Assembly (NCBI GenBank): GCA_903885525.1
Contig: CAISJA010000459.1
Span: 1 to 13,372, forward strand
Source of the DNA: an uncultured Opitutaceae bacterium
GTDB taxonomy: Bacteria; Verrucomicrobiota; Verrucomicrobiia; Opitutales; Opitutaceae
Length of the DNA: 13,372 nucleotides
Reading direction: 5' to 3'
Below are positions 6,475-13,123 of this stretch, piece by piece. Position 1 is the stretch's first letter. Each line of letters begins with the position of its first letter. The translations under genes and the position numbers were made by a program. Below the pieces are notes generated by a model. It did not search any database. It saw only the letters and a list, made by a program, of their open reading frames with translations, and was not told the DNA's origin.

Positions 6475-8169
6475 ATGTCGCAGAACTTCGCGCGCCTCGT
6501 GTTTGCCCTCACCCTGGGCTTTTTCGCGGTGTTTTTCCTCTGGCCGGTCCTGCAGGTCCTGCAGGGCGGTTTCCGCGACGCGGACGGGCACCTGACCTTC
6601 GCGTATCTGCAGGCCCTGCTGGGCAATCCGCTCTACCGGCATGGACTGGGCAATTCCTTCGCCTTGGCGCTGCTTTCGACCGTCCTGGCCCTGCTGCTGG
6701 CCGTCCCGCTGGCCGTGGCCTCCGACCGCTGGATGTTTCCCGGCAAGGGGCTGTTCGGCGCCCTGCTCCTCGTGCCGCTGGTCCTGCCGCCCTTTGTCGG
6801 GGCCATCGGACTCCGGCAGATCCTCGGGCAGTATGGTGCCTTCAACTCCCTGCTCATCGCCCTCGGGGTGGAGCCGGCCGGCTGGAGCCACGACTGGCTC
6901 GGGCAGCATCAATTCCTCGGCATCGCGCTCGTCAACGCCTTCAGTCTCTACCCCATCCTCTACCTCAACGCGCTCGCGGCCCTCGCCGGTCTGGATCCCG
7001 CGCTGGAGGAAGCGGCGGCCAGCCTCGGCTGCACCGGCTGGCGTCGTTTCCGGCGCATCACCCTGCCGCTGATCCGGCCCGGCTTGTTCGCCGGGGGCGC
7101 CCTCGTCTTCATCTGGGCTTTCACCGACCTCGGGGTGCCCCTGGTCTTTGACTACGACCGGGTCGCGCCCGTGCAGATTTTCCACGGCCTAAATGAAATC
7201 GGCGGCAATCCGTTTCCCTACGCGCTGGTCGCCGTGATGCTGGCCGGCTCGGTGGCCGCCTACGCCCTGGGCAAGGGGCTCTGCGGCCGCGACACCTTCG
7301 CCCACATGGCTAGGGCGACGAGCACGGGCGGCGCCCGGGCGCTGACCCCGGCCCGGGCCTGGTGGTGCACGGCCGGATTCACCGCGGTGGTCCTGCTCGC
7401 CCTGTTGCCGCACCTCGGCGTCATCGGGGTGGCTTTTCCCCGGGAATGGTACGGCACGGTGCTGCCGTCGGATCCCACCCTGGCCAACTTTCGCCTCGCC
7501 CTCGGGCACCCGCTCACCGTGCCCGCCATCGCCAACAGCCTCCGGTACGCCGCCGCCTCGACCCTGCTCGACCTCCTCCTCGGGGTGGCGCTGGCCTACG
7601 TGATCGTGCGCTCGCGGCTCGCCGGCCGGGAGGCGCTGGATTTCCTCGCCATGCTGCCGCTGGCGGTCCCGGGGCTCGTGCTGGCCTTCGGCTACCTGGC
7701 CATGAGCCAGGAGGGGCGTTGCCTCGCCTTTCTCAATCCGGTCCGCAACCCGACCCTGCTGCTCATCCTCGCCTACTCCGTGCGCCGGCTGCCCTATGTC
7801 GTGCGCGCCGCAGTGGCCGGTTTCCAGCAGACGAGCGTCACCTTGGAGGAGGCGGCGCAGAATCTCGGCTGCCCGCCGGTCCGCGCGGCCTGCCGGATCA
7901 CGCTGCCGCTCATCGCCGCCAACCTCATCGCCGGCGGGCTGCTCGCCTTCTGCTTCGCCATGCTGGAAGTCTCGGACTCCCTCGTTCTGGCGCAGAAGCA
8001 GCAGTTCTACCCGATCACGAAGGCGATCTACGAACTGTTCCAGCTGATCGGCGAAGGCCGGTTTCTCGCCGCCGCCCTCGGCGTCTGGGCCATGGCCTTC
8101 CTCGGCCTGACCGTGGCCGGCCTCGCGGTGCTGCTCGGCAAAAAACTGGGGGCGCTCTTCCGCGTGTAG
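6475..8169 (+). CDS. Two-domain ABC importer permease, Fe3+ type (FbpB-like)
   Basis: This 564-residue inner-membrane protein contains two copies of the binding-protein-dependent permease domain, as in FbpB/SfuB iron(III) and ThiP permeases. Each half ends in an EAA loop that docks the ATPase: EEAAASLGCTGWRRFRRITLP (178-198) and EEAAQNLGCPPVRAACRITLP (458-478). The strong similarity of the two loops points to an internal duplication. About 12 helices are visible, six per half, joined by a polar linker near residues 268-295. Such permeases import ferric iron, thiamine or similar substrates delivered by a periplasmic binding protein. Neither binding protein nor ATPase is adjacent: mntH is divergent upstream and an MFS gene convergent downstream. 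Divergence from mntH across a metal-type palindrome favours iron as substrate, but this is inference. The start ATG has no Shine-Dalgarno. Confidence 0.9.
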   Translation: MSQNFARLVFALTLGFFAVFFLWPVLQVLQGGFRDADGHLTFAYLQALLGNPLYRHGLGNSFALALLSTVLALLLAVPLAVASDRWMFPGKGLFGALLLVPLVLPPFVGAIGLRQILGQYGAFNSLLIALGVEPAGWSHDWLGQHQFLGIALVNAFSLYPILYLNALAALAGLDPALEEAAASLGCTGWRRFRRITLPLIRPGLFAGGALVFIWAFTDLGVPLVFDYDRVAPVQIFHGLNEIGGNPFPYALVAVMLAGSVAAYALGKGLCGRDTFAHMARATSTGGARALTPARAWWCTAGFTAVVLLALLPHLGVIGVAFPREWYGTVLPSDPTLANFRLALGHPLTVPAIANSLRYAAASTLLDLLLGVALAYVIVRSRLAGREALDFLAMLPLAVPGLVLAFGYLAMSQEGRCLAFLNPVRNPTLLLILAYSVRRLPYVVRAAVAGFQQTSVTLEEAAQNLGCPPVRAACRITLPLIAANLIAGGLLAFCFAMLEVSDSLVLAQKQQFYPITKAIYELFQLIGEGRFLAAALGVWAMAFLGLTVAGLAVLLGKKLGALFRV

Positions 8170-8176
8170 GCGGAGC

Positions 8177-8208
8177 GGCGGAAAATCCCTCCCGCGGATT
8201 CCCCCGCC
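8177..8208. terminator. Candidate bidirectional stem-loop between convergent genes
   Basis: GGCGG (8177-8181) pairs with CCGCC (8204-8208), and AATCC (8184-8188) pairs with GGATT (8196-8200) around a seven-base loop, with a small 2x3 internal loop. It fills most of the 48-base gap between the stops of the ABC permease (plus) and the MFS transporter (minus), exactly where a shared terminator would lie. No clear U-tract follows on either strand. Confidence 0.45.
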
Positions 8209-8217
8209 CCGTCGGGT

Positions 8218-9456
8218 TCACCCGTGGCCCGGCCTTCCCGGCACACTCGCTCCGGACACCGCCAGGAGCCGGCCCAGCCCGTACACCCCGGCCGCCAGGA
8301 GGGCGACAAAGAGAAAATAGTTGTCGCCGGACCGCAGCCCCAGCACGCCCACCAGCCAGGGCGCACATCCGGCGAGGATCCGGCCGAGGTTGTAGGCGGA
8401 GCCGGACAGCATGGTGCGGTGGCCGGCAAACACCTCGTTGAAGAATGCGCCCATGAGCCCGAACGGAATGCCGTTGAGCAGCGCCAGCCCAAGGGCGAAG
8501 GCGGGCTTGCGGCCGCTCCACCCGGTCAGCCAGCAGGCGAGCGAGAGCAGCAGCAAGGCGAGGGCATAGGCCCGCAAGGTCCGTCCCACCCCCAGCCGCC
8601 GTACCAACCCCGAGCCCAGCAGCATGCCCGGCGCCACCGCGCTCCAGAACAGCACGGTGTACCAGGGAGATTGCGGGAGGTCCTTCGCGATGAAAACGTT
8701 CATCGTGCCGCCCGCAATGGTGAGGCTCGCCAGCGCGAGGCAGAGGATGAAGCCCGGCAGGGCCGGGCGCGCCGGCCGCCCGCCGCAGGAGGAAGCGATG
8801 CCGGCGGAGGCCGGACTGCCGCCAGCCGCCAACGCCGACCGCGTCGCGAAACCCGCCGGCAAACCGGGCGCGGGTTCGGCGGGCTCGGGTTCGCGGAGCA
8901 AAGCGCGCCACCGGAGGAGGGCCAGCACGCCGACCGGAGGAATCGAGGCGGCGAACAGGACCCGCCAGCCCCAGAACGGCAGCGCAAAGCGCGCCGCGAG
9001 CGCGGCCAGCAGTCCGCCGAGCAATGAAAACTGGAGCAGGGCCGAGAGGCGGTAGCGCAACGGGCCTTCGACCCGTTCCGCGAGATAGGTGTGGCTGATG
9101 CCCCACTCGGCTCCCAGCGCCAGCGAGGCCAGCAGGCGAAAACCGAGCAGGCTCCCGTAATCCCACGCGAGGGACAACCCCGCTATCCCGAGGGCGTACA
9201 CCCCGAACACGCCCAGCAGGGTCCGCCCCCGCCCGCACCGGTCCGCGAGATAGCCGAAGCCCAGTGCACCGGCCCCCACCCCGGCCAGTCCGGTGAATTG
9301 CAGCCAGTGGCTGGCCGCTATCCCAAGGCTGAAGTGCCCCGCCAAGGTTCGCTCCAGATAGATGAACAGGTAAAGGTCGTAGTAATCGAAAAACAGGCCC
9401 GGAAAGGCCGTCCAGTAGACGCGGACCAACGACGAGGCCGGGGGCGCCGCGGACAT
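8218..9456 (-). CDS. MFS transporter, metabolite:H+ symporter-like
   Basis: The 412-residue protein has about 12 transmembrane helices in two halves joined by a long Pro/Ala/Gly-rich cytoplasmic loop (about 188-232). The first helix carries FFDYYDLY (22-29), the acidic FDxYD pattern of proton-linked organic-acid and sialic-acid type symporters. MFS motif A follows helix 2 (GYLADRCGRGRT, 68-79), and RLLASLALGAEWG (107-119) matches the conserved helix 4 region with an acidic residue. It probably imports a small organic acid or sugar acid with protons; the substrate cannot be read from sequence. Its ATG overlaps the glmM stop by one base (TGATG), making it the last gene of the uppP-trpD-glmM operon. 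A link to amino sugar import would suit glmM, while aromatic acid transport would suit trpD. Neither is shown. Confidence 0.88.
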   Translation of the reverse strand: MSAAPPASSLVRVYWTAFPGLFFDYYDLYLFIYLERTLAGHFSLGIAASHWLQFTGLAGVGAGALGFGYLADRCGRGRTLLGVFGVYALGIAGLSLAWDYGSLLGFRLLASLALGAEWGISHTYLAERVEGPLRYRLSALLQFSLLGGLLAALAARFALPFWGWRVLFAASIPPVGVLALLRWRALLREPEPAEPAPGLPAGFATRSALAAGGSPASAGIASSCGGRPARPALPGFILCLALASLTIAGGTMNVFIAKDLPQSPWYTVLFWSAVAPGMLLGSGLVRRLGVGRTLRAYALALLLLSLACWLTGWSGRKPAFALGLALLNGIPFGLMGAFFNEVFAGHRTMLSGSAYNLGRILAGCAPWLVGVLGLRSGDNYFLFVALLAAGVYGLGRLLAVSGASVPGRPGHG

Positions 9457-10805
9457 CAGGGTGCTTCGCTCACGGCCAGCTCCGCCCGGGCCGCCGCTTC
9501 CAGCCGGGCCAAGTGCCGCTCCACCTCCCGGTCGGTCGGGCCCTCGACGAGCAGGCGCAGCTTGGACTCGGTGCCGGAATATCGCACGAGCACCCGGCCT
9601 TCCGCTCCGAGGGCGGCCTCGACCGCGGCGATCGCGGCGGATAATCCCGGCAGGTTCTCCAACGGAATTTTTTCCCGCACGGCCAGGGCGGCGGTGCGCT
9701 GGGGCACCCGGCGCAGCTGGCGGCGCAGCACCGACAGGGGCCGGCCGGTGGCCAGCATGACTTCGATCACCTTGAGGGCGGTCACCAGCCCGTCGCCCGT
9801 GGGCGAAATCTCCGCGCAGATGACGTGCCCCGACGATTCCCCCCCGAGGGTGGCTCCCTCCGCCAGCATTCGCTCCATCACGTAGCGGTCGCCGATAGCC
9901 GTGCGGCAGACCCGGCCACCGGCCGCCCGGACCGCGACATCGACCCCGAGGTTGCTCTGCCGGGTGACCACCAGGGTGTGGTGCGCCAGCCGCCCCTGGG
10001 CGAGTGCCTGCAATGCCAGAATGGTGAGCACCTCGTCGCCATCCAACACCGCCCCGGTCTCATCGCACAATACGCAGCGGTCGGCGTCCCCGTCATGGGC
10101 GATGCCGAGCCGGGCGCCGGCCGCCACCACGGCTGCGCTGAGCGCCTCGGGATGCTGGCTGCCGCATCCTTCGTTGATGTTGGCCCCGTCGGGATCGACC
10201 CCGAGCAGGGTCAGTTCCGCGCCGAATCGCTGCAGGGTGCCGGGCGTGGCCCGGAAACCCGCCCCGTTGGCCGCGTCCACCGCGATCTTCCAGCCGCGCA
10301 GGCTGCCCACCGGCAGAACCGTGGCAGCGGCGTCGATGTAGCGGGCCAGCCCTTCCGCCACCGGCGGCTTGACGGCCAGGGGCGGACGAGACGCGGCGGG
10401 CATGAGCCTCTCGATGCGCCCCTCATCCTGATCGGTCAGCTTCACGCCGTTGGGGCCGAAAAACTTGATGCCGTTGTCCGCCGCCGGATTGTGCGAGGCG
10501 GTGATGACCGCGCCCAGCGCCGCCCCCTCGCGCCGGGTGAGCAGGCTGACCGCGGCGGTCGGTACCACCCCGAGGCTGACGGGGACGAGACCCTCGGCGG
10601 CAAGACCGGCGGCGAGCGCGGCTTCCAGGGCCGGACCGGAGCCGCGCGTGTCCCGCCCGATGAAGACCCGCGTGAAACGGAAATCCGGCGTCAGCTTCAC
10701 GTATGACGCCACGCCGGCACCGAGCCGCCAAGCCAGCGCCTCATCCATCTGCGGGGTGCCGTACTGGCCGCGAACCCCGTCGGTGCCAAAATAGTGCCGG
10801 CTCAT
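9456..10805 (-). CDS. glmM: Phosphoglucosamine mutase
   Basis: GlmM interconverts glucosamine-6-phosphate and glucosamine-1-phosphate in the cytoplasm, the step before GlmU makes UDP-GlcNAc for peptidoglycan and outer-membrane glycolipid. From the ATG at 10805 the protein has 449 residues, the usual length, starting MSRHYFGTDGVRG. The catalytic phosphoserine loop is TASHNP (102-107; Ser104), the Mg-binding loop DGDADR (238-243), the sugar-binding loop GGESSGH (321-327) and the phosphate-binding loop RYSGTESKLRLLVEG (408-422). The frame is open to 11045, but that would overlap trpD. The chosen start overlaps the trpD stop by four bases (ATGA), and the stop overlaps the next ATG by one base. 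Phosphomannomutases are close relatives, but the FGTDGVRG start and GGESSGH favour GlmM. Activity normally requires phosphorylation of the serine. Confidence 0.96.
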   Translation of the reverse strand: MSRHYFGTDGVRGQYGTPQMDEALAWRLGAGVASYVKLTPDFRFTRVFIGRDTRGSGPALEAALAAGLAAEGLVPVSLGVVPTAAVSLLTRREGAALGAVITASHNPAADNGIKFFGPNGVKLTDQDEGRIERLMPAASRPPLAVKPPVAEGLARYIDAAATVLPVGSLRGWKIAVDAANGAGFRATPGTLQRFGAELTLLGVDPDGANINEGCGSQHPEALSAAVVAAGARLGIAHDGDADRCVLCDETGAVLDGDEVLTILALQALAQGRLAHHTLVVTRQSNLGVDVAVRAAGGRVCRTAIGDRYVMERMLAEGATLGGESSGHVICAEISPTGDGLVTALKVIEVMLATGRPLSVLRRQLRRVPQRTAALAVREKIPLENLPGLSAAIAAVEAALGAEGRVLVRYSGTESKLRLLVEGPTDREVERHLARLEAAARAELAVSEAP

Positions 10806-11860
10806 GATCGGTAGAAATCGCGCGTGTCGGAGATCTTCTGCCGCACCGCCCCGCCGAGCAGCAATTCCCTGGCCAGGCCGACCCCGTCCCGCCAAGCGGG
10901 CTGACGCCCGGTGATCCAGAGACCCGCCGCGGCATTGAGGGCGATCGTATCCACCAGTCCGCGCGGCCCCGTTCCGGCCAGCACCGCCGCGACGATGGCC
11001 AGATTCTCCGCCACCTCCCCGCCGGTCAGCTCGCCGAACCGGCAAACCGGCACGCCCAGATCCGCCGCCCGCCAGACCGACCGGACTTCCCGCAGGGCAC
11101 CCACCCCCTGGATCAGATTCTCCGTGGCGGCGGTGATTTCATCGATACCCCGGCTGGCGTCGATCCGGCCATGGACGACGAGCCCCGACCGGCATCCCAA
11201 CCGTTCGAGGGCGCAGGCCAGTTTCGGCACCAGGCCGGGCGCATAGACCCCGATCAACGCCTGCGCCGGGCGGCCCGGATTGATCAGCGGCCCGAGGATA
11301 TTGAAAATCGTCCGCTGCCCCTGCGCCGCGAGCGCCTTCCGCGCCGCCGCCACATGGCGGAAGGCCGGGTGGTAGGCCGGCGCAAAATAAAAGCAGTAAC
11401 CGAGCTGCTCCAGGGCGCGGCGGGATGTTTCCGGAGTGGCCTCCAGGTTGACCCCGAGGGCGGAGAGCAGGTCGGCGCTGCCGCACTTCGAGGTGATGCC
11501 GCGATTGCCATGCTTCATCACCGGCACCCCGGCGCAGGCTAGCACGAGAGTCACCAGACTGGAAACATTGAACCCGCCGGCGTGGTCACCGCCCGTGCCC
11601 ACCACATCGAGCGCCTGCGGAGCCAGGTCGGCCACCCCCGGATCCCGGGCCAGACCGCGGTAGGCCTCGGCCATGGCGGCGATTTCAGCCGGGGTTTCCC
11701 CCTTGCCGGCCAACGCAGCCAGAAACCCCGCCTTCGCCGCGTCGTCCGACGCCAGCTCAGCCAATGCCAGCGCCGCCGCGGTGGCTTGCGCCGGGGTCAA
11801 TTCCTGTCCGTCGCGCAGCTGCCGGGTCAGGACAGCCCAGAGGTTTGGCTCAGAGCCCAT
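10802..11860 (-). CDS. trpD: Anthranilate phosphoribosyltransferase
   Basis: TrpD joins anthranilate and PRPP to give phosphoribosylanthranilate, the second step of the tryptophan branch, in the cytoplasm. The 352 residues from the ATG at 11860 match the family length, and the start MGSEPNLWAVLTRQLRDGQEL fits the usual N-terminal helix; ATGs at 11875 and 11911 are possible but add unconserved residues and overlap uppP more. Key motifs are VGTGGD (87-92) with FNVSS for pyrophosphate, KHGNRGITSKCGSAD (116-130), the anthranilate-side HPAFRHV (164-170), RTIFNILGPLINP (183-195), and the metal-binding Asp-Glu in GIDEIT (238-243). No glutamine amidotransferase domain is fused. It overlaps uppP by 11 bases and glmM by four. 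No other trp gene is nearby, so the pathway is scattered or regulated elsewhere. The related TrpD2/YbiB proteins are less similar. Confidence 0.95.
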   Translation of the reverse strand: MGSEPNLWAVLTRQLRDGQELTPAQATAAALALAELASDDAAKAGFLAALAGKGETPAEIAAMAEAYRGLARDPGVADLAPQALDVVGTGGDHAGGFNVSSLVTLVLACAGVPVMKHGNRGITSKCGSADLLSALGVNLEATPETSRRALEQLGYCFYFAPAYHPAFRHVAAARKALAAQGQRTIFNILGPLINPGRPAQALIGVYAPGLVPKLACALERLGCRSGLVVHGRIDASRGIDEITAATENLIQGVGALREVRSVWRAADLGVPVCRFGELTGGEVAENLAIVAAVLAGTGPRGLVDTIALNAAAGLWITGRQPAWRDGVGLARELLLGGAVRQKISDTRDFYRS

Positions 11861-12710
11861 TTGCCGCGAGAACATACACCAGCCCGGCCGCGGCGAGGCA
11901 ATAATAGCCAAACCAGTGCCAACGGCCGCGCTCCAGCCAGTTTGAAAGCCAGACCAGCGCGAGCAACCCGGCGGTGAAACTGGCGGCCAGCCCGATCAGC
12001 CCGGGCTGGAGCAGGGCCGGCAGATGATCCCCGCGCGCCACCTCCGGATGGGCCTTGAACAACCGGTGCGCCTCCAGCGCGATGGCCGCCGGCGTCAGGA
12101 CGACCGCCAGGGCGAAGCTGAAGACCTCCGCGGGCTTCTGCGCCACGCCCTGCAGCAGGCCCACCGAAATCGTGGTGCCGGAACGCGAGAGCCCCCGAAA
12201 GGGCAGGCAGAAACCTTGCGCGATTCCGATCCACAGCGCGGCCCCGTCCGAAAGCTCGGCCCGGGCCGGACGGCGCCTGATGCGGCGAGCAGACCACAGG
12301 ATCAACCCTCCCGCCGCCAACAGGGCGGTGCCAATCACAGGGAGCGAGCCAAAGAGCTGCTCGATCTCCGCCTGGTGGCCGCCGATGATCAGCTTCTCGA
12401 TGAAAACCTTGAGCCCGACGCCAAGCAGCCCGGTGGCCGCCGTGGCGAGGAGGATCTGGCGGGCGGAGACCATGAACTGGCGGCGGCTGGCGAAGATGCT
12501 CCTCTGCCAGCCCCGCCAAAAATAGACGATGACGGCCACCATCGTGCCCGCATGCAGCATGACCAGCAGGAATGTCATCTCCGGACTGGAAGGATCCAGC
12601 CGCATGAGCTTCTCGGCCACGATGACATGGGCGGAACTCGAAACAGGCAGCAATTCGGCTGCACCTTGGATCAATCCCAACAGGATGATTTGCAGAAAAG
12701 TAGGTGCCAT
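11850..12710 (-). CDS. uppP: Undecaprenyl-diphosphatase (BacA type)
   Basis: UppP removes a phosphate from undecaprenyl pyrophosphate, recycling the lipid carrier for peptidoglycan and other surface polymers; in other bacteria it also raises bacitracin tolerance. From the ATG at 12710 the protein has 286 residues, close to the E. coli length, with about eight membrane helices. The first catalytic region is QGAAELLPVSSSAH (15-28, Glu19) and the second FRGLSRSGTT (171-180). In the common version the second motif is PGxSRSxxT; here Arg stands where Pro is usual. The frame is open to 12791, but the added residues are Arg/Ser-rich and unlike the family, and the conserved QGxxE needs only a short N-terminus. 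It is the first gene of the operon uppP-trpD-glmM-MFS, divergent from rpmF, and its end overlaps the trpD start by 11 bases. Confidence 0.95.
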   Translation of the reverse strand: MAPTFLQIILLGLIQGAAELLPVSSSAHVIVAEKLMRLDPSSPEMTFLLVMLHAGTMVAVIVYFWRGWQRSIFASRRQFMVSARQILLATAATGLLGVGLKVFIEKLIIGGHQAEIEQLFGSLPVIGTALLAAGGLILWSARRIRRRPARAELSDGAALWIGIAQGFCLPFRGLSRSGTTISVGLLQGVAQKPAEVFSFALAVVLTPAAIALEAHRLFKAHPEVARGDHLPALLQPGLIGLAASFTAGLLALVWLSNWLERGRWHWFGYYCLAAAGLVYVLAANGL

Positions 12711-12814
12711 GGCGGGTGGAGAGGATGAAGATGCGGACCGGCAGGTTTGACGGTCTTTTTCCCGCAGTCCAGCGCGGGTTGCAAAAACCACACTTTCCCC
12801 GCTCCCCAGCCCGG

Positions 12815-12843
12815 TTAAAACCCTTGACGGGGCCGGAAGGCAA
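12815..12843 (-). promoter_or_regulatory. Possible promoter for the uppP operon
   Basis: On the minus strand TTGCCT (12843-12838) and TTTTAA (12820-12815) are separated by 17 bases, giving 4 of 6 and 3 of 6 matches to sigma-70 boxes. The position, about 100 bases before the uppP ATG, is plausible, and it would overlap the rpmF promoter on the other strand. The match is weak. Confidence 0.25.
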
Positions 12844-12852
12844 CTTTACCAA
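12824..12852 (+). promoter_or_regulatory. Probable sigma-70 type promoter for rpmF-plsX
   Basis: TTGACG (12824-12829) matches the -35 consensus at five of six bases. With a 17-base spacer the -10 position is TACCAA (12847-12852), a poorer match at three of six. It predicts a leader of roughly 60 bases before the rpmF ATG at 12918, within the divergent gap where no gene is seen. The start site is inferred, not known. Confidence 0.45.
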
Positions 12853-12917
12853 CCTCAACCTTATCACAGTCACCGCGGGTCGCCTCGCAGCGCCGCCCGC
12901 ACATTCCCTCATTTTTT

Positions 12918-13097
12918 ATGGCAAATCCGAAACGCAAACAATCCAAGCGTCGCAGCGCCAACCGGCGTGCCGCCAACGCTTTCAAAGCTCCTTCCTTCGC
13001 CAAGGATCCCGTCGATGGCGGCGCCTTCCGCCCGCATCGCGTGAACCCGAAGACCGGCCTGTACCGCGGTCGCCAGGTTCTGGACGTCACGGTGTAA
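12918..13097 (+). CDS. rpmF: 50S ribosomal protein L32, zinc-free form
   Basis: This 59-residue basic protein begins MANPKRKQSKRRSANRRAAN, the typical L32 N-terminus (MAxPKRKxSKxRR), and continues with FKAPSF, FRPHRVNPKTGLYRGRQVL, matching the C-terminal part that usually reads PHRVCxxCGxYxGR. The four cysteines of the zinc-ribbon form are absent: the usual CPxCG pair is DPVDGG, and the second pair is NPKTG. It is a component of the large ribosomal subunit near the peptidyl transferase centre. Gene order rpmF-plsX is conserved in many bacteria and supports the call. The ATG follows the T-rich sequence CATTTTTT and has no Shine-Dalgarno. A TTGACG-containing promoter lies about 90 bases upstream. 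The stop TAA is followed closely by the plsX frame. Confidence 0.96.
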   Translation: MANPKRKQSKRRSANRRAANAFKAPSFAKDPVDGGAFRPHRVNPKTGLYRGRQVLDVTV

Positions 13098-13123
13098 TCG
13101 GGTCCGTCCGGTTTCCACTATCA

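Noticed and set aside
8015..9238. Minus-strand frame of about 400 residues across the permease end and MFS gene
   Set aside because: It crosses a convergent gene boundary and overlaps the MFS gene in another frame; Arg/Gly/Pro-rich, no domain.
9825..10706. Plus-strand frame opposite glmM
   Set aside because: Shadow of glmM, whose catalytic motifs are all intact on the other strand.
10806..11045. Upstream extension of the glmM frame
   Set aside because: It would overlap the trpD coding region in another frame; the MSRHYFGTDG start gives the standard GlmM length and an ATGA overlap.
12756..12785. Hairpin CCCGC/GCGGG flanked by T5 and A5 in the uppP-rpmF gap
   Set aside because: Only five clean pairs; the T and A tracts are out of register by a four-base bulge, and a terminator makes little sense between divergent genes.
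12711..12791. Upstream extension of the uppP frame
   Set aside because: The added residues are polar and unlike the family; the ATG at 12710 gives the normal BacA N-terminus.
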